From SIG636 sp045535465 (GTDB taxonomy: Bacteria; Bacillota; Clostridia; Oscillospirales; CAG-382), in NCBI GenBank assembly GCA_045535465.1, contig JAZSLS010000027.1:1-13120 (forward strand): a DNA stretch of 13,120 nt, given 5' to 3'. Position 1 is the stretch's first letter, and each line of letters opens with the position of its first letter. The translations under genes were made by a program, and so were the position numbers. Below, one piece after another: positions 6,679 to 13,120 of the stretch. The notes under the pieces are model-generated. The model did not search any database, was not told where the DNA came from, and worked only from the letters and a program-made list of their open reading frames with translations.

Positions 6679-7578
6679 ATGGATATGCTTAAGATAAGCG
6701 GTCTTTACAAAAGCTTTGGCAGTAAAGCCGTTTTGAAGGGTATGGATATGTGCGTACCCGAACACAGTGTTTTTGGCTTTATAGGCAAAAACGGTTCCGG
6801 TAAAACCACCACTATGAAGACCATACTGGGGTTTATGAAAGCCGATGCAGGTGAGGTGTACGTTGCAGGCGAAAAGGTGGTTTTCGGTCAGACGGCAACT
6901 AACAAATATATAGGTTATCTGCCCGACGTACCCGTTTTTTATCCCTTTATGACCGCAAGGGAATATCTTACTTTTTGCGGCGAGATAACCAATATGGAAA
7001 AAACAGCCATTGAAGACAGGTGCGATGAGCTTTTAAAGCTTGTAGGGCTTTACGAAGAAAAGGGCCGCATAAAGGGCTTTTCCAGAGGTATGAAGCAAAG
7101 ACTGGGTATTGCGCAGGCTTTGTTCTCCCGCCCAAAGCTTCTTATATGCGATGAACCTACCTCCGCCCTTGACCCTGTAGGCAGGAAGGAAATACTTGAT
7201 ATTTTGCTTTCAGTAAAGGATGAAACCACGGTTTTGTTCTCCACACACGTGCTTTCCGACGTAGAAAAGATATGTACCGACATTGCTTTTTTGGACAACG
7301 GTGTCATAACCGTTCACGGCAAGCTGGAGGAGGTAAAGGCTGCTTTCCGCAGTGAAGAATACATTGTAGAAACCGAAAAAGCGGAGGATGCTATGGCCTT
7401 ACTCAATGCATTTGAGGGCTTTAAGCAGATATCCCCTACACAGATAGTTATTGACGGTAAGCAGTACGACGTTTATAAGGTAATGAGCTTTATTGCCGAT
7501 AACAAAATTCCTCTGTTTAAGATGGAGCGTTACGAGAAGTCGCTGGAAAGCTTATTTATGGAGGTGGTAAATAAATGA
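6679..7578 (+). CDS. ABC transporter ATP-binding protein (ABC-2 type exporter)
   Basis: A 299-residue ATPase that powers the adjacent membrane protein. Walker A is GKNGSGKT (36-43), the signature is SRGMKQ (135-140) rather than canonical LSGGQ, Walker B is LLICDEP (154-160), and the switch His is H190. The Q-loop position carries Asp (YLPDVP, about 80-85), a variation common in this CcmA/NatA-like exporter group. About 80 residues beyond the nucleotide-binding core form the C-terminal extension typical of ABC-2 ATPases. The ATG at 6679 follows GAAAGGA by 9 bases; a second in-frame ATG two codons later cannot be excluded. The stop overlaps the permease start (ATGA), indicating translational coupling. 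The substrate cannot be told from sequence; drug, peptide or lipid export and bacteriocin immunity are all possible for this group. Confidence 0.93.
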   Translation: MDMLKISGLYKSFGSKAVLKGMDMCVPEHSVFGFIGKNGSGKTTTMKTILGFMKADAGEVYVAGEKVVFGQTATNKYIGYLPDVPVFYPFMTAREYLTFCGEITNMEKTAIEDRCDELLKLVGLYEEKGRIKGFSRGMKQRLGIAQALFSRPKLLICDEPTSALDPVGRKEILDILLSVKDETTVLFSTHVLSDVEKICTDIAFLDNGVITVHGKLEEVKAAFRSEEYIVETEKAEDAMALLNAFEGFKQISPTQIVIDGKQYDVYKVMSFIADNKIPLFKMERYEKSLESLFMEVVNK

Positions 7579-8348
7579 GTTCACTTATATGCTTTACAAA
7601 AAAGGAGTTTAAAAGCTATTTACGCTCCACAAAGACCTTTGTACTTTTAGCATTGTTTATAGTTTTCGGTGTTCTTAATCCCTTGTTCGCCAAGCTTATT
7701 CCATTTCTTATGGATATACTTAACGAAGCTATGAGCAGTATGGGGATGGACTTGCCCGCAGGAATGTTTATAGCCAGTGATATTGATTCCTGGATGCAAT
7801 TTTACGAAAACGCTTATCTTTATATGATGATTTTCTTCATAATGATGGGTAACATTTTCACCAAGGAATATGACAGCACTCTTATTCTTATACTTACCAA
7901 GGGTTTTGAAAGATATAAGGTGCTTACTTCAAAGGCTTTAACTCTTTGCACCTTATGGACTGTTTATTACCTTGTGTATCTGGGCTCTACCGCACTTTCC
8001 ACTTATCTGATATTTGATGTAAGACTTGCCCAAAGCATTGGTATTTCTACCTTTTATTTGTGGTTGGCAGGAATTTGGATGTGTGCTCTCGTAGTATTCT
8101 TCTCCACTGTGGCAAAATCAATGGGTGTGGTTATTGCCGGAACTTTAGGCATCACCTTCCTTCTTGACCTGTTTGCAATAGTACCCAAAATTGCTAAATT
8201 CCTCCCCACCTCGTTAATGAACGGCTCTGCCCTGGTAAACGGCTCTAAGACGGCAGATGACTACATTTGGGCTTTGGTTGTACTGCTTGTAAGCGGTGCG
8301 GCTGCAATTGCGGTAAGCGTTCCGTTATTTAATAAAAAACAGATATAA
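7575..8348 (+). CDS. ABC-2 type transporter permease
   Basis: A 257-residue membrane protein with six predicted helices at about 21-41, 78-94, 121-147, 158-179, 183-203 and 230-252. The N-terminal amphipathic stretch TKKEFKSYLRSTK and a large outside loop between helices 1 and 2 are typical of ABC-2 permeases that pair with NatA-like ATPases. Its start overlaps the ATPase stop by four bases (ATGA), and a GGAGGTGG site lies in the end of the ATPase gene. Together the two genes encode a complete exporter if each subunit dimerises. The bidirectional terminator right after the stop ends the operon. Confidence 0.9.
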   Translation: MSSLICFTKKEFKSYLRSTKTFVLLALFIVFGVLNPLFAKLIPFLMDILNEAMSSMGMDLPAGMFIASDIDSWMQFYENAYLYMMIFFIMMGNIFTKEYDSTLILILTKGFERYKVLTSKALTLCTLWTVYYLVYLGSTALSTYLIFDVRLAQSIGISTFYLWLAGIWMCALVVFFSTVAKSMGVVIAGTLGITFLLDLFAIVPKIAKFLPTSLMNGSALVNGSKTADDYIWALVVLLVSGAAAIAVSVPLFNKKQI

Positions 8349-8351
8349 AGC

Positions 8352-8388
8352 AAAAAACTTGCGTTTCGGATGAAACGCAAGTTTTTTT
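8352..8388. terminator. Bidirectional intrinsic terminator
   Basis: A perfect 10-bp stem, CTTGCGTTTC (8358-8367) with GAAACGCAAG (8372-8381), encloses a GGAT tetraloop. It is flanked by A6 on the left and T7 on the right, so a T-tract follows the stem in either direction. It ends the ABC operon from the left and the C39/SLH/dockerin gene from the right. Confidence 0.92.
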
Positions 8389-8393
8389 AATTA

Positions 8394-10346
8394 TTATGAT
8401 TTAAGTGTCTTTGCAAGAGATATAACGTCGCTGGTAGAAACGTTACGGTCGCCATCATAGTCTGCAGCTTCCATAAAGGGTGCAGCTATTGTGGCAATAT
8501 TCTTAAGATGCGCCTTAAGGCTGATATAATCCGCTGTGTCAACACCGCCATTGTTATCTATGTCACCTTTGGTAAGGGGATTGTAGGTTTCGTCAACGCC
8601 GCTTACAAATATATCAACGTTTTGGAGCATCACCGCAAGCTGTACTCTGGTAGTGTTGTCGGTGGGGTCAAGGTTAGTACCGTTACCGTGAATAAGACCC
8701 TTGCCTACTGCCCATTCCATTGCAACCTTGCAGTTTTCGGATATCTCTGCCGTGTCGGTAAAGGCATCCATAGAACCGCTTTCAAGAACCTTGTCATTCT
8801 TCTTTACACGGTCTGCAAGACGGTAGAAGTACAGTATTGCCATCTCACGGGTGAGAGGTGCGGAATAATCAAAGCTAGGAGTTTCGTAGGTGCGTACTAT
8901 GTTATTTTCTACGCACCAAAGAACGGACTTGTAGTACCATTTATCGCTTGTTACGTTATCGTAAGGCATCACTGCATCAGCAGAAGGCTCGGGAGAGCCC
9001 GCAAGCTTATGAGCAACGGTGCATATCATAGCAGTGGTAGCTGTGGAATTGGGATCAAAAGCAGAACTGCTCATACCGTTCATAAGACCTGCGCTATAGC
9101 AGTACAAAACGGGGTCATACATCCAAGAGGTCATCTTTATATCCGTAAAGGGTATCAACGCAGGAGTTACGTACATAAAGGTCCAAGGGCTTTTATCGGG
9201 GAACACGGTCTGTACCGCAATTTTAAGATACTTGCCGTTTTGCATTTTGGACGCAGGAATAGTAACGGAAACGGTCTGAGTAATATAAGTAGTGCTGTCG
9301 TAAAGGATGGTTGCATTGGCAGACTCGTTTGCGTTGCCGGGATCCGGCTCACCGTCAAGCTGAATTATCTTGTATCTGTAGCCGGAGGCGCCCTGAACGT
9401 CAGCCCAAGTAGCAGTATAATCTGCATCGGCATATCTTACGTCGGAGCTTGTTATTGTGGTAACGCGGCTGGTATCCAATGCGCCTATGCGCTGAACATC
9501 CTCGTCAAGATAGATGTAGCCCATAAAGTCACCGTACTGGGTGTAACCGTATCTCTTGTTAACTATCTTAGTAACGGACATTACCTCACCGGTAGGTACG
9601 TTAACAAGAGTGTTATAGGTAGAAGAAGCCACGTCCCTTAAATGCTTAGTGCCAAGCATTTTGTACTCGCCGGTTTCGTAAGTAACCTCAGGCTCTACCG
9701 ATGCGCTGCCTGCATAGCTAAGGAGACAGAACCAGTCCAGCTTAAGCTTGCCCGTTGCAAGGTGAGACTGGGTAACCCAACAGTTGCCGTTGCCGCTGAG
9801 AGTACCGCGGGCGCTGGTAGGATAGCTATCGTACACGTGGAACTTATTAGAGCTGTAATCATAGCCGACAAGGGCTATAAAGTGGCCGGGAACGTGACCA
9901 ACCGCAACACCGCCGCCGGCAAGGTGACTTTTAAGCTTGGAGCTGGAGGAACCGGACCAATAACCGCCACCGCCGCTGCCGCAGTCCACGGTGAAGCCGT
10001 ATGTAGCACCATACTTAGCCTGAACCTTGGGGTAAACAACGGTACGGTAGGTACCTTCACCACCCGTTACGTTGTAACCGCCTATATCGTGGAACCACTT
10101 AGCGGTATCCGTAACGCTCATTCGCTTACCTGTAAGGTAACCAACGGCGTTAACCAAGGCAAAGATGCCGCAGCCCGTATTATAAAGGTTGCCGCCGCCG
10201 TAGTAATAGCTTTTCCACTTAGCGTCCTTTTGAAGCACCAAGCCCAAAGGTGTTACCGCAGAAGCCTTAGGTGCAACGAACACAAAAGCGGAAAGCATAA
10301 AGCTGAAAACAATAAGTAAACACGTAATTCTTTTTAAAGTTTTCAA
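8394..10346 (-). CDS. Secreted C39-like cysteine peptidase with SH3-like, SLH and dockerin modules
   Basis: A 650-residue exported protein. A signal peptide ends at ASA (28-30). Residues about 33-212 form a peptidase_C39_2-like papain-fold domain with Cys in NTGCGIFALVNAV (C59), His in VPGHFIALVGYD (H155) and Asp in VYDSYP (D173). An SH3-like region follows (about 226-285), then a fibronectin-like stretch (about 295-395). Three SLH modules start at about 399, 460 and 527. A type I dockerin (594-650) has Ca-binding loops at D595 and D629. SLH modules normally hold a protein to the cell wall, so this protein could be anchored and also dock to a cohesin. The start codon is TTG (10344-10346): AAAGGAG lies 6 bases upstream, a signal peptide follows directly, and no nearby ATG fits. 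Proteolysis of peptides or bacteriocin-like substrates is possible; the target is unknown. Confidence 0.9.
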   Translation of the reverse strand: MKTLKRITCLLIVFSFMLSAFVFVAPKASAVTPLGLVLQKDAKWKSYYYGGGNLYNTGCGIFALVNAVGYLTGKRMSVTDTAKWFHDIGGYNVTGGEGTYRTVVYPKVQAKYGATYGFTVDCGSGGGGYWSGSSSSKLKSHLAGGGVAVGHVPGHFIALVGYDYSSNKFHVYDSYPTSARGTLSGNGNCWVTQSHLATGKLKLDWFCLLSYAGSASVEPEVTYETGEYKMLGTKHLRDVASSTYNTLVNVPTGEVMSVTKIVNKRYGYTQYGDFMGYIYLDEDVQRIGALDTSRVTTITSSDVRYADADYTATWADVQGASGYRYKIIQLDGEPDPGNANESANATILYDSTTYITQTVSVTIPASKMQNGKYLKIAVQTVFPDKSPWTFMYVTPALIPFTDIKMTSWMYDPVLYCYSAGLMNGMSSSAFDPNSTATTAMICTVAHKLAGSPEPSADAVMPYDNVTSDKWYYKSVLWCVENNIVRTYETPSFDYSAPLTREMAILYFYRLADRVKKNDKVLESGSMDAFTDTAEISENCKVAMEWAVGKGLIHGNGTNLDPTDNTTRVQLAVMLQNVDIFVSGVDETYNPLTKGDIDNNGGVDTADYISLKAHLKNIATIAAPFMEAADYDGDRNVSTSDVISLAKTLKS

Positions 10347-10386
10347 AGTATGCTCCTTTCAAAATATACATAAAATTTATAATTTC

Positions 10387-10415
10387 ATTATATCATTTTG
10401 CATATTTTTTGTCAA
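10387..10415 (-). promoter_or_regulatory. Full-consensus promoter of the C39/SLH/dockerin gene
   Basis: On the minus strand TTGACA (10410-10415) and TATAAT (10387-10392) are separated by 17 bases, a perfect SigA consensus. The start falls near 10380 with a leader of about 35 bases. A palindrome, GTCAA-GACG-TTGAC (10411-10424), overlaps the -35 box and could be an operator that tames this strong promoter. Confidence 0.85.
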
Positions 10416-10510
10416 GACGTTGACCACACCGTTCAAACAAATAGGCATAAACAACAAAGCGTATAAGTTTGTTTTGTGCATTGTGTAAGCAATTACAGAC
10501 CAAAAGCTGA

Positions 10511-10539
10511 TTGACCTTGCCCGTTTTTTGTGCTATTAT
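10511..10539 (+). promoter_or_regulatory. Promoter of the aldose epimerase gene
   Basis: TTGACC (10511-10516) and TATTAT (10534-10539) are spaced by 17 bases, with a TG one base before the -10 box (extended -10). The start would be near 10546. This rules out an upstream in-frame ATG at 10530 and supports the ATG at 10575, which follows AAAGGAG (10561-10567). Confidence 0.75.
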
Positions 10540-10574
10540 TGTATATAGAAAACAATAAAAAAAGGAGTGCCTGT

Positions 10575-11459
10575 ATGATAGTAAAGATAGGTGACGGAGT
10601 GCTGTTTGCGGAGATAGAAACCAAGGGTGCGGAGCTTATGCGTGTTTACAATGCAGACGGAAAGGACTTTTTGTGGAACGGCGACGCACGTTTTTGGGCA
10701 AGGAGAGCGCCGGTGCTTTTTCCCATTTGCGGCGGTATGAAGAACGACAGCTACACCTTGGGCGGTAAGACTTACACTATGCCAAAGCACGGCTTTTGCA
10801 GAGATGCGGAGTTTACCTTGGAGAGCCACAGTGAAAACGAAGCCGTTTTTTACATTGAGAAAACCGAAGAAAGATACGCTTGCTTTCCCTTTGATTTTCG
10901 TTTTTATATAAAATACAAAATCGTAGACGGTACTCTTGAGGTTTATTACGTTGTTGACAACCTTGATAAGGACACTATGTACTTTTCCGTCGGCTCTCAC
11001 GAGGCTTACGCCTGCCCCGAAGGGATAGAAGAATATCATATTGAATTTGAGAAAGAAGAAAAGCTTACAAGTCTTGTTATAGAGGATAACCTTATAAGAC
11101 CGAGTACGGTTGTTATAAGCGAGGGCACTAAGGTGCTGCCCCTTAAATACGACTATTTTAAGGTTGATGCCCTTTGTTTTAGAAACCTTAAATCCAAAAA
11201 ACTATGGCTTGTGGGCGGCGGAAGGCGCATAGAGATAAGCTTTGACGATTTTGAGTTTGTGTTGTTTTGGACTAAAATGGGTGCGCCCTTTATTTGTGTG
11301 GAGCTTAATTGCGGTACCGACGATTTTGAAGGCACAGACGGCAGAATTGAAACTAAGGAAGGTATTATCACTCTTGAAAGCGGAAGACGTTTTCAAAGGC
11401 TGCATAGTATGAAATTCCGGAAAGAACAAAAAAAGGTTGACAAAAAGCTTTTTGTTTGA
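10575..11459 (+). CDS. Aldose 1-epimerase family protein (LacX-like)
   Basis: A 294-residue cytoplasmic protein of the galactose mutarotase-like beta-sandwich superfamily, interconverting alpha and beta forms of aldoses. The order of motifs fits the LacX/YeaD-like branch: the N-terminal KGAEL motif, RRAPVLFPICGG, a His in MPKHGFCRD (H72), the catalytic-type His in SVGSHEAYAC (H142), and the general-base candidate Glu in PFICVELNCG (E243). The start at 10575 is set by AAAGGAG 7 bases upstream and by the promoter at 10511-10539. The last dozen residues are Lys-rich and lie beyond the family core; the DNA for them holds the promoter of the next gene. It is divergent from the C39 gene and not obviously co-regulated with it. 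The sugar substrate is unknown. Confidence 0.88.
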   Translation: MIVKIGDGVLFAEIETKGAELMRVYNADGKDFLWNGDARFWARRAPVLFPICGGMKNDSYTLGGKTYTMPKHGFCRDAEFTLESHSENEAVFYIEKTEERYACFPFDFRFYIKYKIVDGTLEVYYVVDNLDKDTMYFSVGSHEAYACPEGIEEYHIEFEKEEKLTSLVIEDNLIRPSTVVISEGTKVLPLKYDYFKVDALCFRNLKSKKLWLVGGGRRIEISFDDFEFVLFWTKMGAPFICVELNCGTDDFEGTDGRIETKEGIITLESGRRFQRLHSMKFRKEQKKVDKKLFV

Positions 11460-11465
11460 TATACC
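11437..11465 (+). promoter_or_regulatory. Promoter of the transglutaminase-dockerin gene, inside the epimerase 3' end
   Basis: TTGACA (11437-11442) and TATACC (11460-11465) are separated by 17 bases. An A-rich run precedes the -35 box, and a 16-base stretch over it is identical to the promoter region at about 6140. The -35 box lies within the last codons of the epimerase gene. No terminator separates the genes, so read-through is also possible. Confidence 0.6.
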
Positions 11466-11527
11466 ATTTATATAAAGCTGTTTTTCCTTTACTTTTTTCG
11501 TCCGAAATACTTTGCGGAGGTTTTGTT

Positions 11528-13024
11528 ATGAAGCCGGGAAAATTTAGTTTAAAGTTACTTTGCGTCTTTATTGCTTTTGTGCTTGTTACGGGGGTCTCTC
11601 CCTCTGCCGTAAAAGCGGCTGTTAACCCTGTCCTTTTAGGTGAATCTGTAAGCGCAAAGGACGCTTACAGCGAAAAAATTGCGCCCCTTGCCTTTTCGGA
11701 TAGTGTGGATTTTGACGCTTTGGCAGAGTATCTTGAAGAGCAGCTTTCGTCTTTTTCAAGCAATATAAGCCTAAGCAAATTTAAAATCCCCAAAACAAAC
11801 GATAACGTTACCGCACTGGGTAATCTTATATATTGTCAGATACCTACTACTTTTCACGTTGGAGCGTTCAGATACGGCTCTAACTACTTTTCAAGCAATA
11901 TTGACTTTATTCTTCCCGAGTATCAGTACGACGCTGACACTTACGCCTCTATGATGACGGAGATTGATGAAAGTGCTGCGAATATGATAGCCGATATAAA
12001 AGGCTCGTCTTTAGACGACGTTCAAAAGGCATTGCTTGTTCACGACAGGATAGCAACCTTAAACGAGTACACCCTTATCGAGGACACGGCTGACCCTTTT
12101 TACGAAGCCTCTCACAATATGTACGGTGCAATGGTTTTAGGAAAATCCGTATGTGAAGGCTATGCCGCTGCATACACCTACGTTTTGGATATGCTTAACA
12201 TCCCTTCCTTTATGTGCGTATCTCTTGCACTTAACCACGCTTGGAACATAGTTTATATAGACGGAGTTCCTTACCACGTGGACATAACTTGGGATGACCC
12301 TTCTTGGAATCAAACGGACTGGAACGTTGCAGGGAACGTTACTCATAGTTATTTTTTGGTATCTACCGATTATATGAGGGCAAACGGGCACAACTCAACG
12401 GACTACGAAAGCACCCCAACGGATACACGCTACGAAGGCTATTTTTGGCAGACGTCCGAAGCCTCCTTTCAGCTTTTGGGCGATACGGTTTATTATATGG
12501 ACACCGAAGGCAAGCTTAGCACCTACGAGGGTGAGCTTATTTTGAGTGTGGATGAAAGATGGTGGGCAAGCTCAAGCTCCTATTGGGGACAAAAGTTTTC
12601 GTGTCTTGCCACCGATGGTACGTTTTTGTTATACTCCACACCTGAGGCCATATATGCTTACTCCCCCGAAAAGAACAGGTCCTACAAAGCATATGAGCCC
12701 GATTTGTCTAAGGGTGACTATTTTTACGTTTACGGTATGGAATACGAAAACGGCAAGCTGATACTTGACATAAACAACTCGCCCAACTTTATTAACACTG
12801 AAATAGAAAGAGTAACGGTAGAATTTAACTTTACCGTACCCGTTATTACCGGCGACGTCGACGACGACGGAGCTCTTTCCGCTAACGACTACATTTTAAT
12901 TCGTATGCACTGCAATCTTAAAGCTGAATTGAGCGAAGATATGGCAAAAAATGCTGACCTTAACGAAGACGGTATTATCAGCGTAGCGGATTATATAACA
13001 GTAATGATGTTACTTAAGCAGTAA
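11528..13024 (+). CDS. Secreted transglutaminase-like protein with dockerin
   Basis: A 498-residue exported protein. The signal peptide runs to about residue 30 (hydrophobic core 8-22, ending SAVKA). A helical N-terminal region follows, then a transglutaminase-like (papain-fold) domain at about 165-285. Its triad is visible: Cys in GKSVCEGYAAAY (C209), His in NHAWNIVYIDG (H237) and Asp in YHVDITWDDP (D252). Residues about 305-435 look like beta-rich repeats (VYYMDTEGKL, AIYAYSPEKN) that may form a propeller-like or substrate-binding part. A type I dockerin closes the chain with loops at D443 and D477. Bacterial members of this fold are often proteases or peptidases rather than cross-linkers. 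The ATG at 11528 is preferred over 11456 because GCGGAGG (11514-11520) lies just upstream, a signal peptide follows, and the upstream codons overlap the promoter. It has its own promoter and terminator. Confidence 0.9.
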   Translation: MKPGKFSLKLLCVFIAFVLVTGVSPSAVKAAVNPVLLGESVSAKDAYSEKIAPLAFSDSVDFDALAEYLEEQLSSFSSNISLSKFKIPKTNDNVTALGNLIYCQIPTTFHVGAFRYGSNYFSSNIDFILPEYQYDADTYASMMTEIDESAANMIADIKGSSLDDVQKALLVHDRIATLNEYTLIEDTADPFYEASHNMYGAMVLGKSVCEGYAAAYTYVLDMLNIPSFMCVSLALNHAWNIVYIDGVPYHVDITWDDPSWNQTDWNVAGNVTHSYFLVSTDYMRANGHNSTDYESTPTDTRYEGYFWQTSEASFQLLGDTVYYMDTEGKLSTYEGELILSVDERWWASSSSYWGQKFSCLATDGTFLLYSTPEAIYAYSPEKNRSYKAYEPDLSKGDYFYVYGMEYENGKLILDINNSPNFINTEIERVTVEFNFTVPVITGDVDDDGALSANDYILIRMHCNLKAELSEDMAKNADLNEDGIISVADYITVMMLLKQ

Positions 13025-13078
13025 TGGGATGTAAAAACAGTCCCGACCGCAGAAATACATTTTTTACCTTCTTTAGTT

Positions 13079-13110
13079 GGAACTCGGCTTAATGCCGAGT
13101 TCCTTCTGTT
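13079..13110 (+). terminator. Intrinsic terminator of the transglutaminase-dockerin gene
   Basis: A perfect 10-bp stem, GGAACTCGGC (13079-13088) with GCCGAGTTCC (13094-13103), encloses a 5-base loop and is followed by TTCTGTTTATATTTTTA. The position, 55 bases past the stop, and the T-rich tail fit a rho-independent terminator. Confidence 0.8.
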
Positions 13111-13120
13111 TATATTTTTA

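Noticed and set aside
8508..10319. Long plus-strand open frames (8508-9641 and 9642-10319, same frame) opposite the C39/SLH/dockerin gene
   Set aside because: They lie fully antisense to a gene with signal peptide, catalytic motifs and dockerin. Their translations are low-complexity and show no domain, and no ribosome binding site or promoter was seen. They are open because the real gene avoids certain codons.
10530..10574. Longer N-terminus for the aldose epimerase starting at 10530
   Set aside because: It overlaps the -10 box at 10534-10539 and lacks a ribosome binding site, while AAAGGAG precedes 10575.
11456..11527. Start at 11456 overlapping the epimerase stop (apparent translational coupling)
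   Set aside because: The 24 added residues precede an intact signal peptide and the frame overlaps a promoter -10 box. GCGGAGG lies at the right distance from 11528.
13031..13067. Inverted repeat GTAAAAA / TTTTTAC after the last gene
   Set aside because: Only A-T pairs apart from one, with a 23-base loop; too weak to be a terminator compared with the stem at 13079-13103.

Overview
The window looks like a piece of a Gram-positive Clostridia chromosome, probably of the Ruminococcaceae/Oscillospiraceae type. The evidence is indirect: consensus SigA promoters (TTGACA, 17-nt spacer, TATAAT-like), strong GGAGG-type ribosome binding sites, secreted proteins with dockerin and S-layer homology (SLH) modules, and GLUG-repeat surface proteins. 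No rRNA, phage, insertion sequence or CRISPR array is visible, and the genus cannot be fixed from this sequence.

Layout, left to right. Positions 1-369 hold no gene but carry two tandem, near-consensus promoters firing leftwards out of the window, each followed by a GC-rich palindrome; they resemble stable-RNA promoters. A TetR-family regulator (370-924, minus) is divergent from a zinc-type cation diffusion facilitator (1088-1969, plus), with a clear inverted-repeat operator between them. A 1309-residue secreted protein (2071-6000, minus) follows: GLUG repeats, an Ig-like domain, a ComEC-like metallo-beta-lactamase domain, a second Ig-like domain and a dockerin. A three-gene plus-strand operon (6204-8348) encodes a Bcp-type peroxiredoxin and a two-component ABC transporter. 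A bidirectional terminator separates it from a secreted C39-like cysteine peptidase with an SH3-like region, three SLH modules and a dockerin (8394-10346, minus, TTG start). Divergent from that is a LacX-type aldose 1-epimerase (10575-11459, plus). Next comes a secreted transglutaminase-like protein with a dockerin (11528-13024, plus), closed by a terminator.

The unifying theme is three secreted dockerin proteins in about 11 kb, none of them a recognisable glycoside hydrolase. Two carry cysteine-triad folds that act on peptide bonds or side chains, and one carries a metal hydrolase fold. This suggests a cohesin-dockerin surface assembly aimed at proteins, peptides or other non-polysaccharide substrates. 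The cohesin partner is not in this window. The housekeeping genes between them (zinc efflux, peroxide defence, ABC export, sugar mutarotation) appear to be separate transcription units. Most starts were moved or confirmed by ribosome binding sites and signal peptides.
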